DNA from: Bdellovibrio sp. 22V
GTDB lineage: Bacteria; Bdellovibrionota; Bdellovibrionia; Bdellovibrionales; Bdellovibrionaceae
DNA length: 64,000 nucleotides
Assembly: GCF_030169785.1 (NCBI RefSeq)
Contig: NZ_CP125854.1
Location: 682,001-746,000 of the forward strand
Direction of reading: 5' to 3'
The translations under genes were made by a program, and so were the position numbers. The notes beneath the pieces are model-generated. The model ran no database searches. It was not told where the DNA came from and saw only the letters and a list, made by a program, of their open reading frames with translations. This document shows, one piece after another, positions 43,003-52,810 of this stretch. Position 1 is the first letter of the stretch; each line of letters opens with the position of its first letter.

Positions 43003-44671
43003 GAATCTAAAACAAAGCCTTAGCGGCAAGTTTAACATCGGCAATTACAAATTCACTCACGCCGTGGGTGATGACGTTCTTGAAGTTCCTAAAGAAGACG
43101 TTCCTGCTGTACTGAAGCATTTCCGTGAAAGCGGCACGTTTGATTTCTTGATGGACGTTTGTGGTGTGGACTATCCAAGCCGCGAAAAACGTTTCGATGT
43201 TGTGTATCACCTTTTCTCTTCGAAAGATGCGTCTCGTTTGCGTTTGAAAGCGCAAGTGGGCGAAAACGAATCTATCGGTACGGCTCTTCCTGCGTGGAAA
43301 GGTGCTGACTGGTTTGAGCGTGAAGCTTACGACATGTTCGGTATCAAATTCGAAGGCCATCCAAATCTGCGCAAGATTTTGACTCACCACCAATTCGTGG
43401 GTCATCCATTGCGTAAAGACTACGATGCGAACTTGCAACAGCCGTGCACGACGTCTTTGCCAATTCACTTCAATAACGAACCGGGCTCTCCTGGTGACGT
43501 GCTGAATGATAAATACGTTCCATTGAACATCGGTCCTGCGCATACAGCGATGCACGGAACTCTTCGTGTGATGGCGGAGATGGACGGCGAGACGATCGTT
43601 CGTTGTAACAATGAAATCGGATATCTTCACCGCTGTTTCGAGAAAATGGCAGAGACGCATCCGTACAACCAAGTTATTCCTTACACTGACCGTTTGAACT
43701 ATTGCTCGGCGCCAATGAACAACATTGGTTACTGTAAAGCGGTAGAGCGTTTGTTGGGCGTTGAAATCCCACCAAAAGCGCAAGCGATGCGTGTGATCTT
43801 GGCAGAGCTTTCTCGTATCATCGACCACACGATTGCTATCGGTACGGGTGCGATGGACTTAGGGGCTTTGACTTCTTTCTTCTACATGTTCGGTCTCCGT
43901 GAACAAGTTTACGGTTTGTTCGAAAAACTTTGCGGTGCTCGTTTGACTGTATCTATGACTCGCGTCGGTGGTATGGCTCAAGATGCGCCTGAAGGTTGGT
44001 TCGACGAAGTTCTGGCTCTTTGCAAAGAAATCCGCAAAGGCACAGATGAAATGGCCAGCATGGTTGTCGACAATAAAATCTTCATCCAACGTACAAGAGG
44101 TATCTGCCCTGTTTCCGCACAAGATGCGATTCAATGGGGTTACACAGGTCCTTTGCTCCGCGCTTCTGGCGTGAGCTTGGATTTGCGTAAAGCGAAACCT
44201 TATTACGGTTACGACGCTCTTGATTTCGACGTTCCAGTAGGAACTTCCGGCGATATCTACGATCGTTACTTGGTTCGTTTCGAAGAAATGCGCCAATCCG
44301 TTCGTATCATCGAGCAAGTTTGTAAGAACGTTCCTGGCGGTGATTACACAATCCGCGACAAAGGCATCGTTCTTCCAGAGAAAAAAGACGTTTACGGAAA
44401 CATCGAAGGTTTGATGAATCACTTCATGTTGATCATCAAAGGTCTTCGTCCTCCAGTGGGCGAAGTTTATGATGCAACAGAAGCCGCTAACGGTGAGTTG
44501 GGCTTCTACCTTGTATCCGATGGTTCTGCGAATCCATATCGTTTGAAAGTTCGCCCACCTTGCTTCGCGATTTACCAGTCTTATCCAGAAGTGGTGAAGG
44601 GCGCGATGCTTGCGGACGCGATTGCGACGATTGCATCTATGAATCTTATCGCTGGCGAGCTAGATCGTTAA
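42989..44671 (+). CDS. nuoCD: NADH-quinone oxidoreductase, fused subunits C and D
   Basis: The 560-residue product has a NuoC-type N-terminus (about 1-150: [25 protein letters not shown]) and a NuoD-type C-terminus (about 180-560: [14 protein letters not shown], ending [25 protein letters not shown]). The fusion, as in E. coli NuoCD, keeps both halves near the quinone site. The ATG at 42989 lies inside the 3' end of nuoB and is preferred over the upstream in-frame GTG. Confidence 0.95.
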   Translation: MNKLENLKQSLSGKFNIGNYKFTHAVGDDVLEVPKEDVPAVLKHFRESGTFDFLMDVCGVDYPSREKRFDVVYHLFSSKDASRLRLKAQVGENESIGTALPAWKGADWFEREAYDMFGIKFEGHPNLRKILTHHQFVGHPLRKDYDANLQQPCTTSLPIHFNNEPGSPGDVLNDKYVPLNIGPAHTAMHGTLRVMAEMDGETIVRCNNEIGYLHRCFEKMAETHPYNQVIPYTDRLNYCSAPMNNIGYCKAVERLLGVEIPPKAQAMRVILAELSRIIDHTIAIGTGAMDLGALTSFFYMFGLREQVYGLFEKLCGARLTVSMTRVGGMAQDAPEGWFDEVLALCKEIRKGTDEMASMVVDNKIFIQRTRGICPVSAQDAIQWGYTGPLLRASGVSLDLRKAKPYYGYDALDFDVPVGTSGDIYDRYLVRFEEMRQSVRIIEQVCKNVPGGDYTIRDKGIVLPEKKDVYGNIEGLMNHFMLIIKGLRPPVGEVYDATEAANGELGFYLVSDGSANPYRLKVRPPCFAIYQSYPEVVKGAMLADAIATIASMNLIAGELDR

Positions 44672-44685
44672 TTGGAGTGACAACA

Positions 44686-45159
44686 ATGTTTAAACTTTCA
44701 GAACAAGGCTTGGCCGAAGTTAAAAAAGAATTGAATCGTTACGAGGCGAAAGACTCTGCGATCATTCCAAGCCTTTATATTGCGCAAAAAGAAAACAACG
44801 GGTTCATCACTCCGGATATCATCCGTCACTTGTCTCAAGTGATGGATATTCCTGAAGCGCGTATCAACGAAGTTTTCAAATTCTATACAATGTTCAACCA
44901 AAAACCTGTGGGTAAATACCACGTGCAAGTGTGCACGAATATTTCCTGCGCGTTGGAAGGTGGACGTGAAATGGCGAAACACATCTGTCATGAGTTAGGC
45001 GTGAAGTTCGACGAAGTGACTTCGGATGGTCGTTTCACTGTTTCTAAGGTGGAGTGCTTGGGTTCATGCGGAACCGCTCCGATGATGCAAGTGAACGACA
45101 CTTATCACGAGAAGCTGACTCCTGAGACAGCAATGAATTTGTTGCGAGGTATGAAATAA
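44686..45159 (+). CDS. nuoE: NADH-quinone oxidoreductase subunit E
   Basis: The 157-residue thioredoxin-like subunit has four cysteine ligands of its 2Fe-2S cluster in VCTNISC and ECLGSCG. It forms the NADH-input module with NuoF. The ATG at 44686 behind TTGGAG is chosen over an ORF extension from 44560 that overlaps nuoCD. It overlaps nuoF by one base. Confidence 0.95.
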   Translation: MFKLSEQGLAEVKKELNRYEAKDSAIIPSLYIAQKENNGFITPDIIRHLSQVMDIPEARINEVFKFYTMFNQKPVGKYHVQVCTNISCALEGGREMAKHICHELGVKFDEVTSDGRFTVSKVECLGSCGTAPMMQVNDTYHEKLTPETAMNLLRGMK

Positions 45160-46451
45160 TGGCTGAAGCAAAAGTACTTACCGAATTCTACCACTTGCCT
45201 GAGTTTCAAACTTTGGCCGGCTACAAAGCAAAAGGCGGTTACGAAACTTTGCCGAAGGCTTTGAAAATGCAACCTCAACAAATCATCGACGAGGTGAAGG
45301 CTTCCGGTCTTCGCGGTCGTGGGGGCGCAGGTTTCCCGACGGGTATGAAATGGGGTTTCCTTCCTAAAAACGGAGAGCCTCGTTATCTATTGTGTAACGC
45401 CGATGAAGGCGAGCCGGGAACATTTAAAGACCGTATGATGATGGAGCGTGCTCCACATCAATTGATCGAAGGTATGATTATCTCGGCTTTCGCGATTGGT
45501 TCTAATAAAGGTTATATCTACGTTCGTGGTGAATACGTTTACCCGATCGAATGCTTGAACAAAGCAATCAAAGAAGCGTATGCGGCGGGTCTTCTTGGCA
45601 AAAACATCTTGGGTTCTGGTTTCGACTTTGACCTTGATGTGTACCGTGGCGCCGGCGCTTATATCTGCGGTGAAGAAACAGGTATGATTTCTTCTTTGGA
45701 AGGTTTGAAAGGCCAACCAAAATTGAAGCCGCCGTTCCCCGCGGTTCAAGGTTACTTGCGTAAACCAACAATCGTAAACAACGTGGAAACTTTGGCAGCT
45801 GTGACTTACATCATTAAAGATGGCGCGCAGGCTTACCGCAAACATGGCACTGAGAAATCAGCAGGAACAAAATTGTTCTCTGTTTCCGGTAACGTGATGA
45901 AACCAGGCAACTACGAAGTTCCACTCGGTTATCCTTTGATGGATTTGATCATGAAAGAGTGTGGAGGCATGAAACCAGGCCGTCGCTTGAAAGCGATCAT
46001 TCCTGGTGGATCTTCCGCGCCTGTTTTGACAGCGGAAGAAGTTGCCAAAGCCAATCTTGATTACGAATCATTGGCAGGTCTTGGAACGATGTTGGGTTCC
46101 GGTGCGGTGATCGTGATGGATGACTCTCAATGTATGGTTGATATGTTGGGTGTATTGACTCACTTCTACGCTCACGAATCTTGCGGTCAATGTACGCCTT
46201 GCCGTGAAGGTACAGGCTGGTTGAATAAGATTCTTCACTCGATCTTGGAAGGTCGCGGTCGTCTTCAGGACATCGATCTTTTGATCAAAGTGGCTGACAA
46301 CATGAAAGGTAAAACAATCTGTGCCCTTTCAGATGCAGCAGCTCTTCCCGTATTGAGCTTTGTAACTAAGTTTAGAGATGAATTTGAATTCTACGTTCGT
46401 GAAGGACGCTCGAAAGTAAAAGGAACGACATATGCCGAAATGCACCATTAA
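45159..46451 (+). CDS. nuoF: NADH-quinone oxidoreductase subunit F
   Basis: The 430-residue subunit carries the NADH/FMN site ([27 protein letters not shown]) and a 4Fe-4S site in [14 protein letters not shown]. It accepts electrons from NADH. It overlaps nuoE by one base and nuoG by 20 bases, consistent with one operon. Confidence 0.96.
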   Translation: MAEAKVLTEFYHLPEFQTLAGYKAKGGYETLPKALKMQPQQIIDEVKASGLRGRGGAGFPTGMKWGFLPKNGEPRYLLCNADEGEPGTFKDRMMMERAPHQLIEGMIISAFAIGSNKGYIYVRGEYVYPIECLNKAIKEAYAAGLLGKNILGSGFDFDLDVYRGAGAYICGEETGMISSLEGLKGQPKLKPPFPAVQGYLRKPTIVNNVETLAAVTYIIKDGAQAYRKHGTEKSAGTKLFSVSGNVMKPGNYEVPLGYPLMDLIMKECGGMKPGRRLKAIIPGGSSAPVLTAEEVAKANLDYESLAGLGTMLGSGAVIVMDDSQCMVDMLGVLTHFYAHESCGQCTPCREGTGWLNKILHSILEGRGRLQDIDLLIKVADNMKGKTICALSDAAALPVLSFVTKFRDEFEFYVREGRSKVKGTTYAEMHH

Positions 46452-48012
46452 TGGCAAAGAAGTCGAAGTAAAAGAAGGCACGTCGATCATCGAAGCCATG
46501 CAACAGTCTGGCGATCGTATCGCTCACTATTGCTGGCACCCAGGATTGTCTGTAGCCGGTGTATGCCGTCTTTGTATGGTGGAGATCGAAGGAAATCCAC
46601 GTGTGCAAATCGCTTGTAACACAATGGTTACGGAAGGCATGAAGATCAACAACACGTCCGAAAAAGTTCGCGATGCTGTGAAGTGGGGACTTGATTTCCA
46701 CTTGATCAACCATCCTTTGGATTGCCCGATCTGTGACCAAGCCGGTGAGTGCGGTCTTCAAGACCAATACATGGAGTACGGCAAGTACGATCCAGAAATG
46801 GCAGAGCCAAAACAAAAGAAACACAAGGTTGTGGACTTGGGCCCGACAGTGGTTTTGGACTCTGAAAGATGTATCTTGTGCTCTCGTTGCGTTCGTTTCA
46901 CAGAAGAAGTTTCTAAGACCAATGAGTTGGGGATCTTCAACCGTGGTGACCGTTCTGAAATCGGAACTCACGATGGTTTGGAATTGAACAACAAGTATTC
47001 ATTGAACACAGTGGATATCTGTCCTGTAGGAGCTTTGACTTCCAAAGACTTCCGTTTCCGCCAGCGCGTTTGGTATCTAAAAGATGCTGAAACTGTTTGT
47101 AACGGCTGTGCAACGGGTTGTTCTGTTAAAGTTTACTACAATAAGGAAGGTTTCTTCCGCGTGAAGCCGGTTTACAACGAAAAAGTAAACGGCCACTGGA
47201 TGTGCGATGAAGGTCGTGACATCTATAAATTCGTAAACCGTGAACATCGTTTGTTGAAAGCACAAGTTCGCAATGCTTCGGGCTGGACAGAAATGACGGC
47301 GGGTGCTGCGGCGAAGAACGCAAATGAAGTATTGAAAAATGCTTCCGGCGATTCTTTGGCTCTTGTTTTGACAGCGCAATACACTGTGGAAGAATTCGAT
47401 GCGATTGTTTCAACATTCGTGAACGAATTCAAAACGAAAAAAGTATTCTTCTGGATCAATAACAAAGAATCTTTCGACAACTTTGACGGCCTTCTTCTTC
47501 GCGGTGATAAAAACCCGAATACAAAAGGTCTTCTTAAGGTTCTTGAAAAGCACGGTATCACAGCGACTTGGTCTGACTTGTCAGCGGGTCTGGCCAACGG
47601 CTCTATCAAAACGATCGTCGTTGCCGGTCCGGAAAACCAAGCGGTGTTCCCTGACTTTGCAGAGCGCGTGAAAGAACTTTCGAAAGCGCAAAACTTGATC
47701 TGGATGCAATCCGGTAAGAACGACGCTTTGATGTCTTTGACGGGCAACGTTTGGTTGATCCCGATGAAATCTTTCGTAGAAAAAGACGGAACTTTCGTTA
47801 ACCATGCAGGTCTTGAACAGAAATTCAAAAAAGTAACGACAGTAGTTTCCGAAGCTTTGACTTTGACGGAAGCGGCTTTGTTGTTGGCTGGTAAAAACTT
47901 GGCGATCCCGACAACGGCGCAAACGTTCTTGCCATTGAATCAACGTGAAGACCAAGTTGCGTTGGAAGCTCGTAAAAAGAACGAGTTTGTATTTAGAAGA
48001 GGTAGCTTATGA
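46432..48012 (+). CDS. nuoG: NADH-quinone oxidoreductase subunit G, short form
   Basis: The 526-residue product has the N-terminal 2Fe-2S domain ([17 protein letters not shown]), the [14 protein letters not shown] Cys motif, the [13 protein letters not shown] segment and a 4Fe-4S region with CNGCATGC. The molybdopterin-type C-terminal part is much shorter than the 900 or so residues of E. coli NuoG. Short NuoG proteins occur in other bacteria. It overlaps nuoF by 20 bases and nuoI by four. Confidence 0.93.
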   Translation: MPKCTINGKEVEVKEGTSIIEAMQQSGDRIAHYCWHPGLSVAGVCRLCMVEIEGNPRVQIACNTMVTEGMKINNTSEKVRDAVKWGLDFHLINHPLDCPICDQAGECGLQDQYMEYGKYDPEMAEPKQKKHKVVDLGPTVVLDSERCILCSRCVRFTEEVSKTNELGIFNRGDRSEIGTHDGLELNNKYSLNTVDICPVGALTSKDFRFRQRVWYLKDAETVCNGCATGCSVKVYYNKEGFFRVKPVYNEKVNGHWMCDEGRDIYKFVNREHRLLKAQVRNASGWTEMTAGAAAKNANEVLKNASGDSLALVLTAQYTVEEFDAIVSTFVNEFKTKKVFFWINNKESFDNFDGLLLRGDKNPNTKGLLKVLEKHGITATWSDLSAGLANGSIKTIVVAGPENQAVFPDFAERVKELSKAQNLIWMQSGKNDALMSLTGNVWLIPMKSFVEKDGTFVNHAGLEQKFKKVTTVVSEALTLTEAALLLAGKNLAIPTTAQTFLPLNQREDQVALEARKKNEFVFRRGSL

Positions 48013-48533
48013 GCGTAATGCAAAATAACTCTGAAAAGGCGAAGTGGTATTTGCCGGGTGTTTTGGGTGGTCTGTGGATCACGATGAAGCACTTGTTGGG
48101 GAACCTCTTGAACCGCAAGAAAATGATGACTTTGAACTATCCGGAAGAGAAGTATGAATACTCTCCGCGCTTCAAAGGAAATCACGTTTTGACGGTGAAA
48201 AAAGACGGATCTCTTCGTTGCACGGCTTGTATGTTGTGCGCGACGAACTGTCCGGCTGAGTGTATCAAGATCACAGCGGCGGAGCACAACGATCCGCACG
48301 TTGAGAAGTACCCAATCAGCTATGAGATCGACATCCTTCGCTGCGTATTCTGCGGCTACTGTGAAGAAGCCTGCCCAGTGGATGCAATCCGTCTCGGACC
48401 TGAGTGGCAAACTCCTGCGATCAACGGCGCAAACTTTATCTACGACATCAATTATTTGGCTTACCGTCCTTCTTTGAAAGGCGGCATCCAAACTCACGTC
48501 GACGACGAAGAACGCCTCAAAGCCGGCATCTAA
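48009..48533 (+). CDS. nuoI: NADH-quinone oxidoreductase subunit I
   Basis: The 174-residue ferredoxin-like subunit has two 4Fe-4S motifs, CTACMLCATNCPAECI and CVFCGYCEEACPVDAI. It passes electrons to NuoB. It overlaps nuoG by four bases and ends before a strong terminator. No nuoA, H or J-N gene follows. Confidence 0.95.
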   Translation: MSVMQNNSEKAKWYLPGVLGGLWITMKHLLGNLLNRKKMMTLNYPEEKYEYSPRFKGNHVLTVKKDGSLRCTACMLCATNCPAECIKITAAEHNDPHVEKYPISYEIDILRCVFCGYCEEACPVDAIRLGPEWQTPAINGANFIYDINYLAYRPSLKGGIQTHVDDEERLKAGI

Positions 48534-48570
48534 TAAGGGTGCCAGGCCTGTTCTGTGGACAGCGCATCAA

Positions 48571-48597
48571 AAAGGGAGCTATATGCTCCCTTTTTTT
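48571..48597 (+). terminator. Rho-independent terminator of the nuo cluster
   Basis: AAAGGGAGC (48571-48579) pairs with GCTCCCTTT (48585-48593) around TATAT, followed by a T-run. It ends the nuo transcript before the TMEM175-like gene. Confidence 0.88.
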
Positions 48598-48614
48598 ATT
48601 AAGGAGATCTGCAA

Positions 48615-49178
48615 ATGACTAAAGGAAGACTCGAAGCTTTCAGTGACGGTGTTTTGGCGATCATCATTACGATCATGGTGTTGGAAGTGAAAGCTCCGCA
48701 CGGTGGAAGCTTGAAGGATCTTCTGCCGCTCATTCCGGTTTTTTGCAGTTATATTCTCAGTTTCATTTACGTCGGTATTTACTGGAACAATCATCACAAC
48801 ATGTTTCATGCGGTTCAACACGTGAACGGGCGGGTGTTATGGGCGAACTTGCATCTGCTTTTCTGGTTGTCTTTAATTCCAGTCGTAACGGCCTGGATGG
48901 GAGAACACGTACATGAATCGTGGCCGCTCGCTGCTTACGGCGTGGTTCTTATGGCCTGTGCGATTGCTTACTACATCCTCACCAAAGCCCTTATGAGCAT
49001 GCCTGGTAAAAACGCGGAGTTCGTAAAAAACTTAGGCAACGACTTCAAAGGAAAAATTTCGGTCGTCATGTATGCTGCCGCTATTGCTCTCTCGTTCTGG
49101 GCCCATTGGCTTTCTTACGTTCTTTACATCGCTGTCGCAGCTCTCTGGTTCATTCCCGACAAACGCTTCGAACGCTAA
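48615..49178 (+). CDS. TMEM175-family membrane protein
   Basis: The 187-residue product has RLEAFSDGVLAIIITIMVLE at the N-terminus, the FSDG motif of prokaryotic TMEM175 (DUF1211) proteins, and about six membrane segments. Characterised relatives are potassium-permeable channels. Its gene is preceded by AAGGAG and is the first after the nuo terminator. The stop codon lies inside a tandem repeat. Confidence 0.88.
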   Translation: MTKGRLEAFSDGVLAIIITIMVLEVKAPHGGSLKDLLPLIPVFCSYILSFIYVGIYWNNHHNMFHAVQHVNGRVLWANLHLLFWLSLIPVVTAWMGEHVHESWPLAAYGVVLMACAIAYYILTKALMSMPGKNAEFVKNLGNDFKGKISVVMYAAAIALSFWAHWLSYVLYIAVAALWFIPDKRFER

Positions 49179-49251
49179 AAGGTGCCCGCTAAAAGGTGCC
49201 TGCTTCTTTTTTCTGGCTACAGTGCGCCATAGAGCGGAGAAGCACGGCACC
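49174..49251. repeat. Tandem 13-base repeat followed by a bulged inverted repeat
   Basis: GCTAAAAGGTGCC occurs at 49174-49186 and again at 49188-49200. GGTGCCTGCTTC (49195-49206) pairs with GAAGCACGGCACC (49239-49251), which differs only by one bulged base. It resembles an extragenic palindromic element. It lies between the TMEM175-like gene and a secreted-protein gene. Confidence 0.6.
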
Positions 49252-49363
49252 CAGTACGCTCTGCCTTAGGAATGCCGACTCCCATAGAGGCTAAACGTCT
49301 TCGTCTCGATATTTTGGTTGATCGTCTGGGTGTCCTCTTCCAGACTTAAAGGGAGGGGGAACT

Positions 49364-49750
49364 ATGAAAAAACTTATCTTTGTAGCGACTTTGCTTTTGG
49401 CTCCTGTCTTCGCTTTTGCGGCGGATGTGCAAAATCTAAAAATCGAAGCGCAAGGACAGGATCAATACTACAACTACAATTTCGGTACGGTGTTTGTGAA
49501 CAGCCGCCATTTTGTGGACTTCACTTTATCGGCGACAGGTGATGAGCCTACAGTGATTCGTCGTATTTGGATCAGCGGAGCGATGTACAGCGCGGATACA
49601 AACTGTCCGGAAATTTTAAATCCAGGAGAGAAGTGCACGGCGCGTGTTTTCTTCTGGCCCTATGCGGAAGGCCACCATTGGGGAGAGTTGACGTTCGTTC
49701 TCGGTCAGAACAACATCTACATCCGTCTTTTCGGTGCAACTTGGCGCTAA
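49364..49750 (+). CDS. Secreted small protein, beta-sandwich type
   Basis: The 128-residue product has a signal peptide (about 1-20, ending AFAAD). The mature chain has FGTVFVNSRHFVDFTLSATGDEPTVI and NPGEKCTARVFFWPYAEG, reminiscent of the ASH (ASPM-SPD2-hydin) or choice-of-anchor D type of beta-sandwich. Two cysteines may form a disulfide. Function unknown. The ATG follows GGGAGGGGGAA. Confidence 0.72.
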   Translation: MKKLIFVATLLLAPVFAFAADVQNLKIEAQGQDQYYNYNFGTVFVNSRHFVDFTLSATGDEPTVIRRIWISGAMYSADTNCPEILNPGEKCTARVFFWPYAEGHHWGELTFVLGQNNIYIRLFGATWR

Positions 49751-49754
49751 GCCT

Positions 49755-50369
49755 TTAGTAAAAAAGGTGAGAAGGCTCTTCTTCAAGAGTCTTCTCTTCA
49801 CCCGTGAGCTTACATCGCAAGATCGGTGTGTAAACGGGAAATACTCCTTGTAGTTTCGATTCGTACAAAACCACTTCATCAATATGAATCTTGCCGAAAC
49901 TTTTGCGCTTAAAGGGTGAAATCATGTCTTTCACACTGCGGGGATTGCGAAGGCGAGCAAACGTCAGGTGCGGAGAGAACTCTCTTTCATCCGGTTGCAA
50001 AAGCAGTTGCCGCTCAATCAAGGTTTGATCCAAAAGAACTTTGAGTTCAGCAAGACGACGTTTTTTTTGTACGCCCAACCAGAGAACGCGCGCATCGTGT
50101 TCATTCGAGAAAGCGCCAACATCATCGACTTTTAAATCAAAAGGGGCAAACTGTGTGCAGACATTTTCGAGAGCTTGCATGATAGCGGGAATTTCTTCTT
50201 CCGGGCGCTCGCCTAAAAAAGTCAGAGTGATATGAAAGTTGTCGGGCGGAACCCATTTCACCGTCATATCGCGACGATCGGCATTTATTTTCAGTTTTTT
50301 GTAGGTCGGCAGAAAGGTTTCGGAAAGAGGATCCGTAGCATTGAGCGCGAAGAAGAGTCTCTTATTCAT
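49755..50369 (-). CDS. thpR: RNA 2',3'-cyclic phosphodiesterase (ThpR/LigT-type)
   Basis: The 204-residue product is a 2H phosphoesterase: FHITLTFLG (about 45-53) and FSPHLTFARL (about 132-141) are the two HxT motifs. The family opens 2',3'-cyclic phosphates on RNA. Its final codons form part of a hairpin with a T-run that acts as a terminator. It is downstream of and parallel to the TerC gene, separated from it by a terminator. Confidence 0.9.
   Translation of the reverse strand: MNKRLFFALNATDPLSETFLPTYKKLKINADRRDMTVKWVPPDNFHITLTFLGERPEEEIPAIMQALENVCTQFAPFDLKVDDVGAFSNEHDARVLWLGVQKKRRLAELKVLLDQTLIERQLLLQPDEREFSPHLTFARLRNPRSVKDMISPFKRKSFGKIHIDEVVLYESKLQGVFPVYTPILRCKLTGEEKTLEEEPSHLFY
49760..49796 (-). 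terminator. Intrinsic terminator embedded in the 3' end of thpR
   Basis: On the reverse strand the thpR end forms a stem from GAGAAGACTCTT and AAGAGCCTTCTC around GAAG, with one A-C mismatch, followed by ACC and six T residues. Forward-strand arms are 49769-49780 and 49785-49796. Confidence 0.7.
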
Positions 50370-50371
50370 TG

Positions 50372-50405
50372 AAAACCCCCTAAGACCATTATTCGGCCTT
50401 AGGGG
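50372..50405 (-). terminator. Terminator between terC and thpR
   Basis: CCCCTAAG (50377-50384) and CTTAGGGG (50398-50405) are complementary. On the reverse strand the stem is followed by a short T-run (50375-50372), just before the thpR start. Confidence 0.6.
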
Positions 50406-50412
50406 AGCTTTG

Positions 50413-51387
50413 TCATGCTTTCTTTGGTTTAATTAACAAAGAAGCGACAATCGAACCGCCGATAAAGAAGGCGATGATGCCCAAAGAGAGGCCGATCGGG
50501 AAGTGACCGTCAAAAAGCTTGTTCAGCCACACCATCTTTAAGCCCACGAAAATCAAGACAGCGGCAAGGCCGTACTTCAACAAGTGGAACTTATCGACGA
50601 CGCCTGCGAGAAGGAAATAAAGAGAGCGCAGACCGAGGATCGCGAAGATGTTCGATGTAAATACCAGAAGAGGTTCGTCAGTGATCGCGAAAATCGCAGG
50701 CACGGAGTCCACGGCGAAAATAATGTCCGTAAATTCCAGGAACACCAACGCGACAAAGAGAGGTGTCGCCATCTTCACGCCGTTCTCGATAGTAAAGAAA
50801 TGATCAGCGTCCATTTTGTGTGATACAGGGATGTATTTCTTCAACTGACGAATGATCCAGTTTTGTGAAGGATCAATCTCTTTGTCAGGCGAAAACATCA
50901 TCTTGATACCGGTAATAATCAAGAAAGCACCGAAAATAATGACGACGGCCTGGTATTGCATAAGCAGAGATCCCAGAGCGATAAAGATCGCACGGAAGAC
51001 CAACGCGCCAATAATCCCGAAGAAAAGCACACGATGTTGATACTTGGCAGGAACCGCGAAGAAGCCAAAGACAACAACGAAAACAAAGATATTATCTATG
51101 GAGAGGGACTTCTCAATGACATAACCGGTGAGGAATTGCAGGGCGACTTCCCGCGCGACACCGATGTCGGAAAACTTATGGAGAGTATAGTAATAAAGCC
51201 CCAGGTTAAAGAGCATGGCGATGCTGATCCAAACGATGGACCAAAGCGTGGCTTCTTTAAAGCTGACCGTATGTGAGTGTTTATGAAATACGCCCAAATC
51301 CAGAGCGAGCATACCGATAACGAATAAGATAAAGCCGAGATAAAACCACCAATAGTCGGCAAAAGGGAAAAGCAAAGTCTGTGTCAC
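50413..51387 (-). CDS. TerC/Alx-family membrane protein
   Basis: The 324-residue product has about eight or nine membrane segments and TerC motifs including EKSLSIDNIFVFVVVFGFF and FLEFTDIIFAVDSVPAIFAIT. The acidic residues in the second motif are thought to handle metal ions. Alx-type proteins are linked to alkaline pH and manganese efflux. It is divergent from a NhaR-like LysR-type gene, which may control it. Confidence 0.9.
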   Translation of the reverse strand: MTQTLLFPFADYWWFYLGFILFVIGMLALDLGVFHKHSHTVSFKEATLWSIVWISIAMLFNLGLYYYTLHKFSDIGVAREVALQFLTGYVIEKSLSIDNIFVFVVVFGFFAVPAKYQHRVLFFGIIGALVFRAIFIALGSLLMQYQAVVIIFGAFLIITGIKMMFSPDKEIDPSQNWIIRQLKKYIPVSHKMDADHFFTIENGVKMATPLFVALVFLEFTDIIFAVDSVPAIFAITDEPLLVFTSNIFAILGLRSLYFLLAGVVDKFHLLKYGLAAVLIFVGLKMVWLNKLFDGHFPIGLSLGIIAFFIGGSIVASLLIKPKKA

Positions 51388-51483
51388 GAAGAAATCCTCC
51401 AGACCGCGAGAGTAAACCCTTTCCTCATTTTTAAAAAATAGATAATCTTTAACAAGTTATTTGTTTTTAACGAAGAGGTCGCT

Positions 51484-52386
51484 TTGTCCGTAAAAATCCA
51501 GAATCAGCTGCAGTGGTTGAACTATCATCATTTACACTATTTTTATACCATTGCCAAAGAAGGCAGCATCGCCAAGGCGGCCGACAAATTGAATATTGGT
51601 CAGCCGACACTTAGTACACAGCTGCGCCACCTTGAGGAATCCTTAGGAAAAAATCTTTTCGAAAGACGCAAGCAACGTCTGCATCTCACAGAGGCGGGCA
51701 AGATCGCCTATGAATATGCGGATCAAGTTTTTCGTTTGGGGGCGGAGATGGTCGAAGCCTTGCAGGATCGTTTGCAGAACAATCGTGTGCACGTGCAGAT
51801 TGGCGCACTAGACAGTGTTCCGAAGCACATTATCGCGGAAGTGATCTTGCAGGCTTACCGTACAGGAAATTGCATGGTGTCGGTCTTGGAAGGGCATGGC
51901 GGAGATTTGATGCGCGCTTTAAGTGCGCATCAGATCGATCTGCTTTTATCGAACTATCCGCCCAATGTGGATTTTAAAACCCTGCATGCGAAATCCATTG
52001 CAAAACTTGATGTGGTGGTTTGTGGTTCGCCGCAATTTCTGCATCTTAAAAAGAACTTCCCGGCTTCGCTGCAGGGCCAACCGTTTATTTTTCCAACGAT
52101 GCACAGTAAGTTGCGCCGGGACCTCGATCATTTCTTTGCGGTGAACGGGATCCACGTCGATCGCATTTCCGAAACGCAGGACACAAGTTTACAAAAGTTA
52201 TTGGGGCAGGAAGGTGTCGGTCTGATTCCTATTGCCGAGGTCGCCGCCTCAGATCTGCTTAAAGAGAAAAAATTAGTGAAGCTAGGAAAACTTCGCGGTG
52301 TCTATGAGGAGATCTGGTTGATGGCGGCAGACCGCAAGATCGACAATCCGATCGCCGCCAAATTGATGAAGGGCTTTTCGCTTTAG
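51484..52386 (+). CDS. nhaR: LysR-type transcriptional regulator, NhaR-like
   Basis: The 300-residue LysR-type protein has a winged HTH near the N-terminus (YFYTIAKEGSIAKAADKLNIGQPTLSTQLRHLEESLG) and a substrate-binding domain. LNYHHLHYFYTIAKEGSI is close to NhaR. NhaR activates nhaA in response to sodium or alkaline pH in E. coli. No nhaA is present here; the divergent terC/alx-like gene is the nearest target. It starts with TTG behind AGAGG. Confidence 0.8.
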   Translation: MSVKIQNQLQWLNYHHLHYFYTIAKEGSIAKAADKLNIGQPTLSTQLRHLEESLGKNLFERRKQRLHLTEAGKIAYEYADQVFRLGAEMVEALQDRLQNNRVHVQIGALDSVPKHIIAEVILQAYRTGNCMVSVLEGHGGDLMRALSAHQIDLLLSNYPPNVDFKTLHAKSIAKLDVVVCGSPQFLHLKKNFPASLQGQPFIFPTMHSKLRRDLDHFFAVNGIHVDRISETQDTSLQKLLGQEGVGLIPIAEVAASDLLKEKKLVKLGKLRGVYEEIWLMAADRKIDNPIAAKLMKGFSL

Positions 52387-52393
52387 CCTGCGT

Positions 52394-52810
52394 TTATTTG
52401 CAAAGAGCGTTGAGAACTTTCAAAGCTTCGACAGCTTCAGGAACGACTCCGCCTTCACGGCTGGTCGAGTTTTCAATGCGCATCTTCGCAAGCTGACAGT
52501 TTCTTTCGTTCAGTGTTTTAATGCGGATAAGATTGATATAGTTATCGTATTCCGTGAGACTTCGGAATTCCTCGATAATAGGGGAGTTATCAGGAAGCGA
52601 AGTTAAATCCTCGGGAAGCTCGACCGTATTGAGTCTCTCAAAAAGAAATTCTTTATACTTTTCTAAAAGTTGCAGACGAACTTGCGGGTCGGCTTCTTGT
52701 TGAAGTCGTAAAGTCAATTGACCCGTTACTTGAATCGTCATGGCATCTTCGAATGCATGTGCGGAACCCGCTGCGAGCACAAGAGTCAGAGCTAAAATTA
52801 GTTGACGCAT
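52394..52810 (-). CDS. Exported small helical protein
   Basis: The 138-residue product has a signal peptide (about 1-19, ending AHAFE). The mature chain is mainly helical with charged residues and two cysteines (near residues 105 and 137). I recognise no family. Its 5' end overlaps the transglycosylase gene by 13 bases, so the two are probably one operon. Confidence 0.68.
   Translation of the reverse strand: MRQLILALTLVLAAGSAHAFEDAMTIQVTGQLTLRLQQEADPQVRLQLLEKYKEFLFERLNTVELPEDLTSLPDNSPIIEEFRSLTEYDNYINLIRIKTLNERNCQLAKMRIENSTSREGGVVPEAVEALKVLNALCK

Noticed and set aside
49272-49349. A 25-residue ORF before the secreted protein at 49364
   Set aside because: The only purine-rich site is one to three bases from its ATG, too close for a ribosome site, and there is no sign of conservation.
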